Below, one piece after another: positions 52,644 through 61,015 of a DNA stretch of 64,000 bases (position 1 is its first letter; the number at the start of each line of letters is the position of its first letter). The translations under genes were made by a program, and so were the position numbers. The notes below the pieces were generated by a model. It was given only the letters and a program-made list of their open reading frames with translations, did no database searches and was not told the DNA's origin. Origin of the DNA: Lutispora sp003527145 (GTDB lineage: Bacteria > Bacillota > Clostridia > Lutisporales > Lutisporaceae); contig JASBZB010000002.1 in NCBI GenBank assembly GCA_029983695.1, positions 1-64,000 of the forward strand, given 5' to 3'.

Positions 52644-53378
52644 ATGATCAGAAAGATAATAAAAATCGATGAAGAAAAATGCAATGGATGCGGTTTATGC
52701 ATAAACGCTTGTCATGAAGGAGCTTTACAGCTTATAGACGGTAAAGCAAAATTGATTTCAGAATCCTATTGCGACGGGCTCGGCGCTTGTTTGCCCGAAT
52801 GTCCTACGGGTGCAATTAATATTGAAGAAAGAGAAGCCGATGCTTTTGATGAAGAGGCAGTAAAAGTTAACATTGAAGCAAAGAAGAACCCTATTACTGA
52901 GACGTTAGCCTGCGGTTGCCCTGGCTCTCATGCAAGAGCTATCAAGAAGGCTGCACATAAGGAGCATTCAGCCGGATGCTGTGATCATAATTCAAGCGAA
53001 CTGCATATGGAGTCTCAATTAAGACAGTGGCCGTGCCAAATAAAGCTTGTTCCTATAAATGCACCGTATTTTAATGATTCTCATCTGCTCATCGCTGCAG
53101 ATTGCACTGCTTATGCTTATGCTAATATACACAGCGATTTTATGAAAAATAAAATCACGCTAATAGGATGCCCAAAATTGGATAATTCAAATTATGCAGA
53201 AAAGTTGGCAGAAATATTGAAGCATAATGAAATTAAAAGTGTAACCGTTCTTAGAATGGAAGTTCCCTGCTGCGGCGGTTTATCACACGCCGTAAAGGAA
53301 GCACTGCAGAAAAGCGGAAAAATGATACCCTGGAGAATAGTAGTCATTGGTACAGACGGTACAATAATCGAAGAATAA
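52644..53378 (+). CDS. 4Fe-4S ferredoxin-domain protein of the hcp operon
   Basis: A 244-residue protein with an N-terminal 2x[4Fe-4S] ferredoxin domain (CNGCGLCINAC and CDGLGACLPEC), followed by a Cys/His-rich linker (CGCPGSHARAIKKAAHKEH, then CCDH) and a C-terminal region around MEVPCCGGLSHAVKEAL. The linker could bind more metal. ATG at 52644 follows aaggagataactatt; an ATG six codons earlier overlaps that site. It starts the ferredoxin-cupin-hcp operon, so it probably delivers electrons to or assembles Hcp; this is inferred from context. Confidence 0.85.
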   Translation: MIRKIIKIDEEKCNGCGLCINACHEGALQLIDGKAKLISESYCDGLGACLPECPTGAINIEEREADAFDEEAVKVNIEAKKNPITETLACGCPGSHARAIKKAAHKEHSAGCCDHNSSELHMESQLRQWPCQIKLVPINAPYFNDSHLLIAADCTAYAYANIHSDFMKNKITLIGCPKLDNSNYAEKLAEILKHNEIKSVTVLRMEVPCCGGLSHAVKEALQKSGKMIPWRIVVIGTDGTIIEE

Positions 53379-53390
53379 GGAGGTGATATG

Positions 53391-53723
53391 ATGCTGGAAA
53401 GCAAACAAAGCTTTGCTATCACAGATGAAAAAACCATCGAAAGAATAGTAGATGACGAAAATGTCAACATCAACCATATGGTTCTGAATACCGGCGAGGG
53501 ACTTCCGGAACATTATTCAAATTCAAATGTGTACATGATAGTTATAAGGGGTACTATTTCACTCCGGCTTGATGAGCAGGATACACATACTTATTTGAAG
53601 GGAAGCATAATAAATATTCCATACAATGTAAAAATGAATGTATTTAACGATCATAAAGAAACTTTGGAGTTCTTTGTAGTAAAAGCACCATGTCCAAAAA
53701 ACTATAATAAAATTAGGGGGTAA
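53391..53723 (+). CDS. Cupin-domain protein of the hcp operon
   Basis: A 110-residue single-domain cupin: GEGLPEHYSNSNVYMIVIRGTISLRLDEQD is the first cupin motif with one His, and the rest forms the second (NIPYNVKMNVFNDHKETLEFFVVKAP). Metal-ligand histidines are incomplete compared with classical cupins. It lies between the ferredoxin gene and hcp, 12 bases from the former and 6 from the latter, and such a small cupin is common in clostridial hcp operons. Start ATG at 53391 after aggaggtgat; 53388 is an alternative. Confidence 0.85.
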   Translation: MLESKQSFAITDEKTIERIVDDENVNINHMVLNTGEGLPEHYSNSNVYMIVIRGTISLRLDEQDTHTYLKGSIINIPYNVKMNVFNDHKETLEFFVVKAPCPKNYNKIRG

Positions 53724-53729
53724 TATTTA

Positions 53730-55292
53730 ATGAGTAACATGTTCTGTTTTCAGTGTGAGCAAACTGCAGGGGGCAAGGGCTGCACAAAAATAGGTGTATG
53801 CGGCAAGCAGCCTGAGGTTTCAAACAAGCAGGATGACTTGATATGCGCATTAGCAGGTCTTGCCAGAGCTTATCATGGCAAGGCTCCTTCAAAAAATGCT
53901 GTTGGGTTGATGCTTAAGGGCCTGTTTACCACAATCACAAATGTAAGCTTCAATACCGTTACTATCGAAAAGCTGATCGATGAGGTAAGAAAAGAAAAGG
54001 AAAGTGCCGGAAATGCCCAGGACTTCCCAATAGAGAACCTCTGGTCCGCAGACTCCGATATAATGTCGCTCCGATCAACTTTGCTTCTGGGTCTAAAGGG
54101 TATGGCGGCATATGCTTATCATGCTTATGTATTGGGCAAGCAAAATGAAGAGGTAAACAATTGGTTCTTTAAAGGCATGTATGCCTTCGGCGAGGATCAT
54201 AGCATTGAAGAATGGCTGAGCTTGCTCATGGAATTTGGAATGATCAATCTTAAATGCATGGAGCTGCTGGATGAAGCTAATACCTCAGCCTACGGAACTC
54301 CTGTTCCGGCCAAAGTGACTACAATAATTGAAAAAGGTCCCTTCATAGTTGTTTCGGGTCATGATTTGCTGGATCTTAAGCAATTGCTTGAACAAACAGA
54401 AGGCAAAGGAATAAACATATATACTCACGGTGAGATGCTTCCTGCGCACGGATATCCTGAGCTGAAAAAACACCCTCATTTAAAAGGTAATTTCGGAACA
54501 GCCTGGCAGAATCAGCAAAAGGAATTCGATAATGTTCCCGGCGCTTTCTTATTCACAACTAATTGTTTGATGCCTCCTAAGCCTTCCTATATGGACAGAG
54601 TCTTTACAACCGAAGTTGTATCTTACCCGGGACTTGTTCATATAGATGAAGCAAACGGCAAAAAAGACTTTACCCCAGTTATCGAAAAAGCAATGGAACT
54701 TGGAGGGTGGAAAGAGGATAAGGTTCTCACCGGCATAAACGGCGGCACCGAATTGATGACAGGCTTTGGTCATGGCACAGTGCTTGGTGTTGCAGACAAA
54801 GTCATAGACGCAGTAAAATCAGGAGCCATAAGGCATTTCTTCTTGGTCGGAGGATGCGACGGGGCAAAGCCCGGAAGAAATTATTATACGGAATTTGTCG
54901 AGAAAAGCCCTAAGGATACGGTTATATTGACATTGGCTTGCGGAAAATTCCGTTTCAATGACCTGAACATCGGCGAAATAGGGGGGCTACCAAGGATAAT
55001 GGACATGGGTCAATGCAATGATGCATACTCTGCCATAAAGGTTGCTGTCGCTTTGTCTCAAGCATTTAAATGCAGTGTGAATGAATTGCCTTTAACCTTA
55101 GTGCTCTCATGGTATGAGCAAAAAGCCGTTTGCATATTGCTCACCCTACTGGCATTAGGTATAAAAAATATTTATATAGGCCCTTCTATACCTGCATTCT
55201 TCTCCCAGAATGTACTGAATGTGCTTGTTGAGAAGTTTAATATTACACCCATCACTACACCTGAAGAGGACTTGAAAAAAATATTAGGATAA
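53730..55292 (+). CDS. hcp: Hydroxylamine reductase / hybrid cluster protein
   Basis: Hybrid cluster protein of 520 residues, known to reduce hydroxylamine and to act on NO in anaerobes. The N-terminal cubane ligands are Cys6, Cys9, Cys18 and Cys24 (CFQCEQT..CTKIGVC), the spacing of strict-anaerobe forms, and hybrid-cluster ligands appear in GTAWQNQ, TTNCLMP and the VGGCDGAKPGR and LACGKFRFN segments. Full length. It is third in its operon, after a ferredoxin-domain protein and a cupin, with a Crp/Fnr regulator divergent from the operon. Confidence 0.97.
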   Translation: MSNMFCFQCEQTAGGKGCTKIGVCGKQPEVSNKQDDLICALAGLARAYHGKAPSKNAVGLMLKGLFTTITNVSFNTVTIEKLIDEVRKEKESAGNAQDFPIENLWSADSDIMSLRSTLLLGLKGMAAYAYHAYVLGKQNEEVNNWFFKGMYAFGEDHSIEEWLSLLMEFGMINLKCMELLDEANTSAYGTPVPAKVTTIIEKGPFIVVSGHDLLDLKQLLEQTEGKGINIYTHGEMLPAHGYPELKKHPHLKGNFGTAWQNQQKEFDNVPGAFLFTTNCLMPPKPSYMDRVFTTEVVSYPGLVHIDEANGKKDFTPVIEKAMELGGWKEDKVLTGINGGTELMTGFGHGTVLGVADKVIDAVKSGAIRHFFLVGGCDGAKPGRNYYTEFVEKSPKDTVILTLACGKFRFNDLNIGEIGGLPRIMDMGQCNDAYSAIKVAVALSQAFKCSVNELPLTLVLSWYEQKAVCILLTLLALGIKNIYIGPSIPAFFSQNVLNVLVEKFNITPITTPEEDLKKILG

Positions 55293-55357
55293 TTCATAAG
55301 CAATAGCTCAAAAGTTCAGCCGATTTTTAATGTTTTTCTACTAATCATCAGTATCCA

Positions 55358-55386
55358 TTGCCATTTCACTCCAGTTATCTTATAAT
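55358..55386 (+). promoter_or_regulatory. Sigma-A promoter of rubrerythrin
   Basis: TTGCCA (55358-55363), 17-base spacer, TATAAT (55381-55386), about 48 bases upstream of the start codon. The region also contains TTATAATTA, a half match to a PerR box, too weak to call. Confidence 0.75.
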
Positions 55387-55433
55387 TAAAGAGTAGTTGA
55401 TTAAAGTACAAGTATTATAAAAGAGGTGGTAAA

Positions 55434-55967
55434 ATGGATATAAAAGGAACAAAAACAGAAAAGAATTTATGGGAAGCCTATGCCGGTGAGTCCATGGCAA
55501 GAAATAAGTATAGCTACTTCGCTTCCGCTGCAAAAAAGGAAGGCTATGAACAGATAGCTGCCATTTTTCAGGAAACATCAGATAATGAAAAAGAACATGC
55601 TAAAATCTGGTTTAAACTTCTCAATGGTATAGGAAATACATCAGAAAACCTTAAGCACGCTGCAGAAGGCGAAAATTACGAGTGGACATCTATGTACAAA
55701 GGATTTGCTGAAGAAGCAAGAGCAGAAGGCTTCACAAGCATTGCGAACCTTTTTGAAATGGTCGCTGATGTTGAGAAAGAGCATGAGGAAAGATATCTGG
55801 CGCTATTAAAGAATGTAGAAGAAAATACTGTATTTGTGAAAGACGGCAAGGTCTATTGGAAATGCAGGAACTGCGGTCATATCCATGTAGGAGAAAAAGC
55901 CCCGGAAGTTTGCCCTGTATGCTCTCATCCAAAAGCACACTTTGAAATATTGGCAAAAAATTGGTAA
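55434..55967 (+). CDS. rbr: Rubrerythrin
   Basis: Peroxide-reducing di-iron protein of anaerobes, 177 residues. The N-terminal four-helix ferritin-like domain (AYAGESMARNKYSYF, then ETSDNEKEHAKIWF, ARAEGF and VADVEKEHEERY) supplies the Glu/His iron ligands, and the C-terminal rubredoxin-like domain has WKCRNCGH and CPVCSHP. It uses reduced rubredoxin to reduce H2O2. It has its own promoter and a shared terminator. Confidence 0.96.
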   Translation: MDIKGTKTEKNLWEAYAGESMARNKYSYFASAAKKEGYEQIAAIFQETSDNEKEHAKIWFKLLNGIGNTSENLKHAAEGENYEWTSMYKGFAEEARAEGFTSIANLFEMVADVEKEHEERYLALLKNVEENTVFVKDGKVYWKCRNCGHIHVGEKAPEVCPVCSHPKAHFEILAKNW

Positions 55968-55968
55968 T

Positions 55969-56006
55969 AAAATTATAGGGTGAGCCATGGCTCACCCTAT
56001 AATTTT
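55969..56006. terminator. Bidirectional terminator between rubrerythrin and msrA
   Basis: A perfect 38-base palindrome (19-base arms) centred on CCATGG, with AAAATTATAGGG on one side and its complement on the other. It contains the msrA stop codon and ends both converging genes. Confidence 0.92.
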
Positions 56007-56467
56007 ATGTGACAATAGCCGCCCGGATTTTTCTTCAAATATTTTTGATGGTATTCCTCCGCATCATAAAAACATTTGAGAGGTTCCACTTCTGTAACTA
56101 TCGGCTCAGGATATTTTTTCTGCTCCTCTTCAAGACTTTTCTTGATTATCCGAATATCTTCAGCATTAATGTAGTAAATCCCTGTTCTATATTGAGTTCC
56201 TTCGTCAGGGCCCTGGCGGTTCAATATTGTGGGATCTATGACTCTCCAGAATCTTTTCAGCAGCTCTTCCAAAGAGATCTGCACTTCATCATATCTTATA
56301 TAACATGCTTCAGCGTGTCCGGTCTCTCCGGTTTTTACTTCCGAATATGAAGGATCTTCGGTATTTCCGTTAGCATAGCCAACCTTTGTCTCTATAACGC
56401 CTCTGATTCTTGACATATATTCTTCCATTCCCCAGAAGCACCCGCCTGCGAGTACAATTTCTTTCAT
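55997..56467 (-). CDS. msrA: Peptide methionine-(S)-S-oxide reductase MsrA
   Basis: A 156-residue MsrA that repairs methionine-S-sulfoxide. The catalytic GGCFWGMEEY has Cys10, and EYHQKYLKKNPGGYCH is near the end with a probable resolving Cys. Here the catalytic residue is Cys, not Sec. ATG at 56467 lies seven bases after ggagg. Single domain, with no fused MsrB. Fits with rubrerythrin and Hcp as part of the stress-defence genes. Confidence 0.96.
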   Translation of the reverse strand: MKEIVLAGGCFWGMEEYMSRIRGVIETKVGYANGNTEDPSYSEVKTGETGHAEACYIRYDEVQISLEELLKRFWRVIDPTILNRQGPDEGTQYRTGIYYINAEDIRIIKKSLEEEQKKYPEPIVTEVEPLKCFYDAEEYHQKYLKKNPGGYCHIKL

Positions 56468-56602
56468 ATGCATACCTCCAAACATTTTTATCATTATATA
56501 GGACGCAATGACTAAAGCTGCTATTTCAAGCTGATTCGACTTGCCTGCTGCACCTCAACAGCAATATCTCTGCTTTAATATATTATAATCCTCGTATGAT
56601 TT

Positions 56603-58891
56603 TTATAACAGCCGCAATAGAGGCGATATCTCTTCAAAATAATATATGAAGAGCCTATGAAGCGATCTTGTCATAGACACATACAGCAGCTTTATATCCA
56701 TCTCTTCCATTCCATAGTTATCCCTGCTTCCGTTAGCTATGAAGACCACATCAAATTCCAGACCCTTAGAGAGGTAAGAAGGCAGTATCACGATTTCGCT
56801 GTTATATTCTTTTTCTTTTCCTGTTATAAGCTTTGGCTTATATTTAGAGGCCTTTAAATAAGAATATGCTTCCTCGCTCTCATCTATAGTCTTACATATT
56901 ACTGCCACAGATTTGTAGGATTCGGGCTCCAGTGCATCCAGGTCTCTTTCAATCTGAGCGCATATCTCCCTTAGATTACCCTTCTGCATCACACGTACAG
57001 GAGCTCCATGCCTTATTACCGGTTTCCCCACAGGAAAATTCCTATGCTTGATATTGCTCAGCACGGCATTTGCCGCATTCATAATCTCTACAGTGGTTCT
57101 GTAACTTTGTTCGAGCACAAGCAGTTCACAATACCTGCCCTCAAAGACCTTATCCTTTATATCTCCCCAATCTCCGGTGCCTCTATAGGAGTGTATGCCC
57201 TGAGCCAAGTCTCCCAATATGGTAAAGGAGGAATCCTTTATTATTTTCCGGATGACTAATATTTGAAATGGGCTGAAGTCCTGGGCTTCATCTATTACGA
57301 TATGCCTTACGGGTATTTTCTCATCTATGCCATGTATTTTGTACTTCATGTAAATTATAGGAGCCAGATCTTCAATTTCAATATGTCCTGCCCTGAAGGC
57401 CTGCATAGAATGTCTGATCATAAAATCGATCAGCTCTGATGAAATATTTTCAATGGATAGCTCAGGTCTTGCCATGTAATTCTGCAAGAAATCCTTATAG
57501 TACTCGAAGGGGTTCAATTTAGATATTTTCTTTATATAATCCGAAACAGCTTTTTTTGAATGGGTTTCAATTTTATTTACCAGATCATTCTTATTATCAA
57601 TTATATCGATAATAATACTTTGCCTGTCCGCCGATTCCTCCATCATATCTTTTATTCTGTTTATTTCTCTGACACAAGCCTCCTCCAAGCTTTCTATTAT
57701 AGCTTCTTTCCGGGCTTTCATCCTGTTTGCCATATGCTTTTTAAGTTCGTCTATCCTTTTCACAATGGGTAATTTGCTGTATTCATTCAAGAAAAGGTTA
57801 TTTAACTCATCATACTTAAATATAGTTATAGAATTCAGCTTGAAATCCTCCTGGGGAATGAAAGCCTTTTCCACAGTTTGAATGTAATCATCAATGATTT
57901 CCTTAAAAAGCATAGAGCATTTGAGCTGCGATTCCATCTTCATCAGCTTGTTTCTTGCCGATTGGCTCTTATCCTTGTTCTCATTGACAAATATATTAAT
58001 TTTTTCATATCCATCCGCTATCTTTAATTTCAAGCCGATAATTTGAAGAGCAAAATCTTCAAAGGTAGTCTGGCGGGCTTTCTCTACCCCCAGTTCCGGC
58101 AGAACCTCCGATATATAATTCAGGAAAAGCCGGTTAGGTGCAATGATCATAAAATTCTCGGGCTTAAATTGCTTTTCGTAGGTATAAATAAGATATGCTA
58201 TTCTGTGGAGTGCAATGGTGGTCTTCCCGCTTCCTGCAGCCCCCTGCACTATTAAAGGAGTCCACATATCGGCTCTGATTATCTTGTTTTGCTCGGCCTG
58301 AATCGTACTGACAATGTCCTTCAGCCTATTATCTGCATTAGCGCCTAGAGAAGCCTGCAATATTTCGTCATTGGTAGTTATATCAATATCATATATTTCT
58401 TTCAGGCTGCTCCAGTCTATCACATACTGCCTTTTTAGAAGGAGTTCTCCTTTTATGATGCCATCAGGACATGAGTATTCTGAATCGCCAAGCCTTGATT
58501 CATAATACAGATTTGCAATGGGAGCACGCCAATCCGTAATTATTAGCTCCATTGTATCCTCATCTATCAAAGCCATTTTGCCGATATAATATTTTTCTCC
58601 CGAATCGTTTTCCTCCTCTTTAAAATCAATACAGGCAAAATAGGGTTTCCTTTTTGCCTGTGTCAGATTTACCAATTTTAACTCTGCTCTATCCTGGAGC
58701 ATTGTATTGATCATGAGATCTATATACTGCTGACTGCTGTCAGAGTTGAAATGCTTCTTGCCCTTTGCCACTTGTTCATCTATATTGCTTTTGCGAGCTA
58801 TAAAGGCATTCAGGCTTTTATCCACATGCTTTAAAGTATATTCTAGCCTGGCCTTCTCCTCGCCATAAGCAGGATGATTTTCAGCAGACAT
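56603..58891 (-). CDS. HelD-like UvrD-family helicase
   Basis: HelD/SF1 helicase-like protein of 762 residues, known in Bacillus to release stalled RNA polymerase. The N-terminal 60 residues form a coiled arm; Walker A is GAAGSGKTTIALHRIAYLIY near 215, with DEAQDFSPFQ motif II, GDLAQGIHSYRG and SYRTTVEIM (motif IV-V) and a final TRSLHRLF (motif VI). The long insertion between motifs, rich in charged residues, fits HelD. Single gene. It begins with a clear site (ggaggtgactta). Whether it acts on RNA polymerase here is inferred. Confidence 0.88.
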   Translation of the reverse strand: MSAENHPAYGEEKARLEYTLKHVDKSLNAFIARKSNIDEQVAKGKKHFNSDSSQQYIDLMINTMLQDRAELKLVNLTQAKRKPYFACIDFKEEENDSGEKYYIGKMALIDEDTMELIITDWRAPIANLYYESRLGDSEYSCPDGIIKGELLLKRQYVIDWSSLKEIYDIDITTNDEILQASLGANADNRLKDIVSTIQAEQNKIIRADMWTPLIVQGAAGSGKTTIALHRIAYLIYTYEKQFKPENFMIIAPNRLFLNYISEVLPELGVEKARQTTFEDFALQIIGLKLKIADGYEKINIFVNENKDKSQSARNKLMKMESQLKCSMLFKEIIDDYIQTVEKAFIPQEDFKLNSITIFKYDELNNLFLNEYSKLPIVKRIDELKKHMANRMKARKEAIIESLEEACVREINRIKDMMEESADRQSIIIDIIDNKNDLVNKIETHSKKAVSDYIKKISKLNPFEYYKDFLQNYMARPELSIENISSELIDFMIRHSMQAFRAGHIEIEDLAPIIYMKYKIHGIDEKIPVRHIVIDEAQDFSPFQILVIRKIIKDSSFTILGDLAQGIHSYRGTGDWGDIKDKVFEGRYCELLVLEQSYRTTVEIMNAANAVLSNIKHRNFPVGKPVIRHGAPVRVMQKGNLREICAQIERDLDALEPESYKSVAVICKTIDESEEAYSYLKASKYKPKLITGKEKEYNSEIVILPSYLSKGLEFDVVFIANGSRDNYGMEEMDIKLLYVSMTRSLHRLFIYYFEEISPLLRLL

Positions 58892-58910
58892 TAAGTCACC
58901 TCCTTAGAAT

Positions 58911-58956
58911 AGAGTTCAGAACTAAGAACTCAGGGTGAATGTATTCCTTTTGGGTC
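58911..58956. repeat. Intergenic repeat (GACCCAAAAGGAATA family), copy B
   Basis: Inverted relative to 8001-8059: AAGACCCAAAAGGAATACAT followed by CACCCTGAGTTCTTAGTTCTG on the minus strand, with a GAGTTC/GAACTC hairpin. It lies in the HelD-PHP gap. Confidence 0.65.
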
Positions 58957-59012
58957 TTATTAGTTTTGTTAGTTCAGTGATTTATGTTTCATTCTATTGC
59001 AATAACTCTAAT

Positions 59013-59831
59013 TTATATACCAAGCCTTATGCTGCCGCGCGCAATACTTGGTATGCCGATTTTCCTTGCAGCAAAAAAGGTGCCGTGACAGTCAGAGCCT
59101 CCGGTTATAAAGAGATTGTTAGCCTGGCAAAATTTACTGCAATGCTTTGTTATATCGGGGTTATTCTCAGGATGGTAGCATTCTATGCCCATTATGCCCT
59201 CATCCAGCATGCCATGCAATATGTCTTTAAAATTAAAGCGATAAAAGGGTGCGCCCGGATGAGCCAACACAGCTATACCGCCTGCGTTTTTTATCACAGA
59301 AATAACTTCTTTGGGATCAGGAAACTTCATTTTTTCAAATGGATTTCCCCAGCCGTCGAAAAGGGGGAAGAAATCTTTTGTATTACTGCAGATCTTCTTG
59401 TCTATCAAATAGTTTAAAGCTTTCCATCCGCCCCGCTTCGGATTATTCTGATAACGGCCGTAATCCGACAGGCTCACGTCAAGGCCTTTCTCATAGAGGA
59501 ATTTTATGCTTTCCTCATCTTTTTCTTCCATAAAATCTCTATTCCGGGATATCAGCTTTAGCAAGCCGTCGTCAAGTATATCTATGCCATACCCAAGTAT
59601 ATGAAGATTAGCTTTATTAAAGGAAGTATCAATTTCTACACCCGGTATAAAGGCTAAGCCTGCCTTTGCCGCAAGCTCAGCCGCTGTCTCTACATTTTCT
59701 ACTGAATTATGATCCGTAATAGCAAACATGCTTATATTATTCTTAATTATTTCAGCAACGGCTTCATCAGCGGTCCACGTCCCGTCTGAAGCTGAAGTAT
59801 GAATGTGCAAGTCTATCTTATCATTGTTCAA
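59013..59831 (-). CDS. PHP-domain phosphoesterase
   Basis: A PHP-domain phosphoesterase of about 272 residues, with metal motifs DLHIHTSASDG (HxH), ITDHNSVEN, PGVEIDTSF and SDCHG. Related proteins hydrolyse nucleoside 3',5'-bisphosphate or nucleotide sugars; a nucleoside phosphatase (TrpH/YciV-like) is most likely. The start is probably TTG at 59831 after ggagg (spacing eight); an ATG at 59846 that contains the ggagg in its own codons is less likely. A stem-loop lies in the leader. Confidence 0.82.
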   Translation of the reverse strand: MNNDKIDLHIHTSASDGTWTADEAVAEIIKNNISMFAITDHNSVENVETAAELAAKAGLAFIPGVEIDTSFNKANLHILGYGIDILDDGLLKLISRNRDFMEEKDEESIKFLYEKGLDVSLSDYGRYQNNPKRGGWKALNYLIDKKICSNTKDFFPLFDGWGNPFEKMKFPDPKEVISVIKNAGGIAVLAHPGAPFYRFNFKDILHGMLDEGIMGIECYHPENNPDITKHCSKFCQANNLFITGGSDCHGTFFAARKIGIPSIARGSIRLGI

Positions 59832-59859
59832 GATATTATCCTCCATTCAAAAATAGTAA

Positions 59860-59886
59860 AAATCTTTCATAGCAAGTGAAAGATTT
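59860..59886 (-). promoter_or_regulatory. Stem-loop in the PHP gene leader
   Basis: Perfect ten-base stem AAATCTTTCA / TGAAAGATTT with a seven-base loop, followed on the minus strand by TTTTTACTATTTTTG about 29 bases before the TTG start. It resembles an intrinsic terminator placed as an attenuator or leader element. Confidence 0.4.
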
Positions 59887-60180
59887 CAATAGCTATTATA
59901 CTACGAAGCTTTATCCTGCACAATATGTATTATATGCAATTTTTCCCTTCTAAAAGCGCATAACAAATTAGAGCACCGCCTCTTCAATCATTTTTATAAC
60001 CGCTTGGCACAGTTGAAAATAAATGCATGGACGGAAACAGCGGCTTTATATGATCAGGATAACTATAGCTTGTTGAAATTTACTATATAATGCTCAATAA
60101 GTCATATTATGAATATTATATATCTTCTTCAATATATTACAGGTTTAATTATATGCTTCTGTCTTATATAATTACAAAAA
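59887..60180. other. Divergent intergenic region without identified gene
   Basis: Lies between the PHP gene leader and the riboswitch, in a gap of 481 bases between start codons. The region is AT-rich; a TATAAT near 60170 could be the -10 for the riboswitch transcript but has a poor -35. No ORF of note. Confidence 0.4.
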
Positions 60181-60294
60181 AGCCTAGTCCACCTTTTGTG
60201 GAGCGGAGGAACTAACTCTGGGGTGAATAAACGGGCTCTTAAAGGCCGTTTAAGGGAAGCTCTCAACCTAATCCGTCAACTAACTTCGCAGGCT
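60181..60294 (+). ncRNA. c-di-AMP riboswitch (ydaO/yuaA type)
   Basis: Matches the ydaO/yuaA consensus in order: GGAGCGGAGGAACTAACTCT, GGGGTGAATAAAC, AAAGGCCGTTTAAGGGAAGC and AATCCGTCAACTAACTTCG followed by AGGC. AGCCT at 60181-60185 pairs with AGGCT at 60290-60294 as P1. The next gene encodes a cell-wall hydrolase, the classical target. The Shine-Dalgarno sequence AGGAG is seven bases downstream of P1, so control may be translational. Confidence 0.93.
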
Positions 60295-60312
60295 GATGAG
60301 AGGAGAATATTG

Positions 60313-61014
60313 ATGCAAGGAAGATATTCGAAGCTGTGCTTCACAGTCTTCGCAATGGTATTAGTCATTTTTTTGTCCGCTAATATTGTACAAGCTGATT
60401 ATGGCTATACTACACTGAAAATGGGCATGAGGGGCTCTGATGTGAGCACGCTTCAGACCAAGCTCAAAGGTTTAGGATATTTCAATAATAATGTTACAGG
60501 CTATTTTGGAAGTATAACAAAAAATTCAGTCATCAGATTTCAGAAAGCAAATGGTTTATATGCTGACGGAATAGTAGGCAAAAATACTTACAGGGCATTG
60601 AACAACAGCTCGTCAGCTGCCTTAAGCTCCAGAGGAACGGTTGAGAGAACAAGCGGGAGCAATATCGTGGCGGCAGCAAAATCTTATATGGGAGTGCCCT
60701 ATGTATGGGGCGGAACTTCTCCAAGCGGTTTTGACTGTTCCGGTTTTGTCCACTATGTCTATGGTAAATATGGAATCTGGCTTCCAAGGACTACAGAATC
60801 TTTATATCCCACCGGAACCTATATAACCAAAGCTAATCTCAGAGCAGGAGATCTTGTATTCTTTACAACTTATGCTCCGGGTGCATCCCATGTGGGGATA
60901 TATATAGGCAACGGCGACTTTATCCATGCCAGCAGTTCAAAAGGCGTAACTATTAGCAATTTAAGCAACAGCTATTATGCACAAAGATATTTCGGTGCAA
61001 AAAGAGTGATGTAG
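60313..61014 (+). CDS. NlpC/P60 cell-wall endopeptidase with peptidoglycan-binding domain
   Basis: Secreted DL-endopeptidase of 233 residues: signal peptide (about 1-30, LCFTVFAMVLVIFLSANIVQA), PG_binding_1 domain (about 34-95, LKMGMRGSDVSTLQTKLKGLGYF) and a C-terminal NlpC/P60 domain with the catalytic Cys in FDCSGFVHYVYGKYGI, His in GASHVGIYIG and a further polar residue (FIHASSSKG). Cleaves peptidoglycan stem peptides in the envelope. Start ATG lies seven bases after aggag. It is preceded by a c-di-AMP riboswitch, in line with turgor-related control of wall hydrolases. Confidence 0.94.
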   Translation: MQGRYSKLCFTVFAMVLVIFLSANIVQADYGYTTLKMGMRGSDVSTLQTKLKGLGYFNNNVTGYFGSITKNSVIRFQKANGLYADGIVGKNTYRALNNSSSAALSSRGTVERTSGSNIVAAAKSYMGVPYVWGGTSPSGFDCSGFVHYVYGKYGIWLPRTTESLYPTGTYITKANLRAGDLVFFTTYAPGASHVGIYIGNGDFIHASSSKGVTISNLSNSYYAQRYFGAKRVM

Positions 61015-61015
61015 C

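Noticed and set aside
55378..55395. PerR box upstream of rubrerythrin
   Set aside because: Only one half of TTATAAT-N-ATTATAA is present, so the match is no better than expected in AT-rich sequence.
55997..56467. MsrA as a third selenoprotein
   Set aside because: Some clostridial MsrA proteins carry Sec, but here the catalytic GCFWG codon is TGC, encoding Cys.
60196..60312. N-terminal extension of the NlpC/P60 reading frame
   Set aside because: These 39 codons lie within the c-di-AMP riboswitch; the true start at 60313 has a ribosome site and is followed by a signal peptide.
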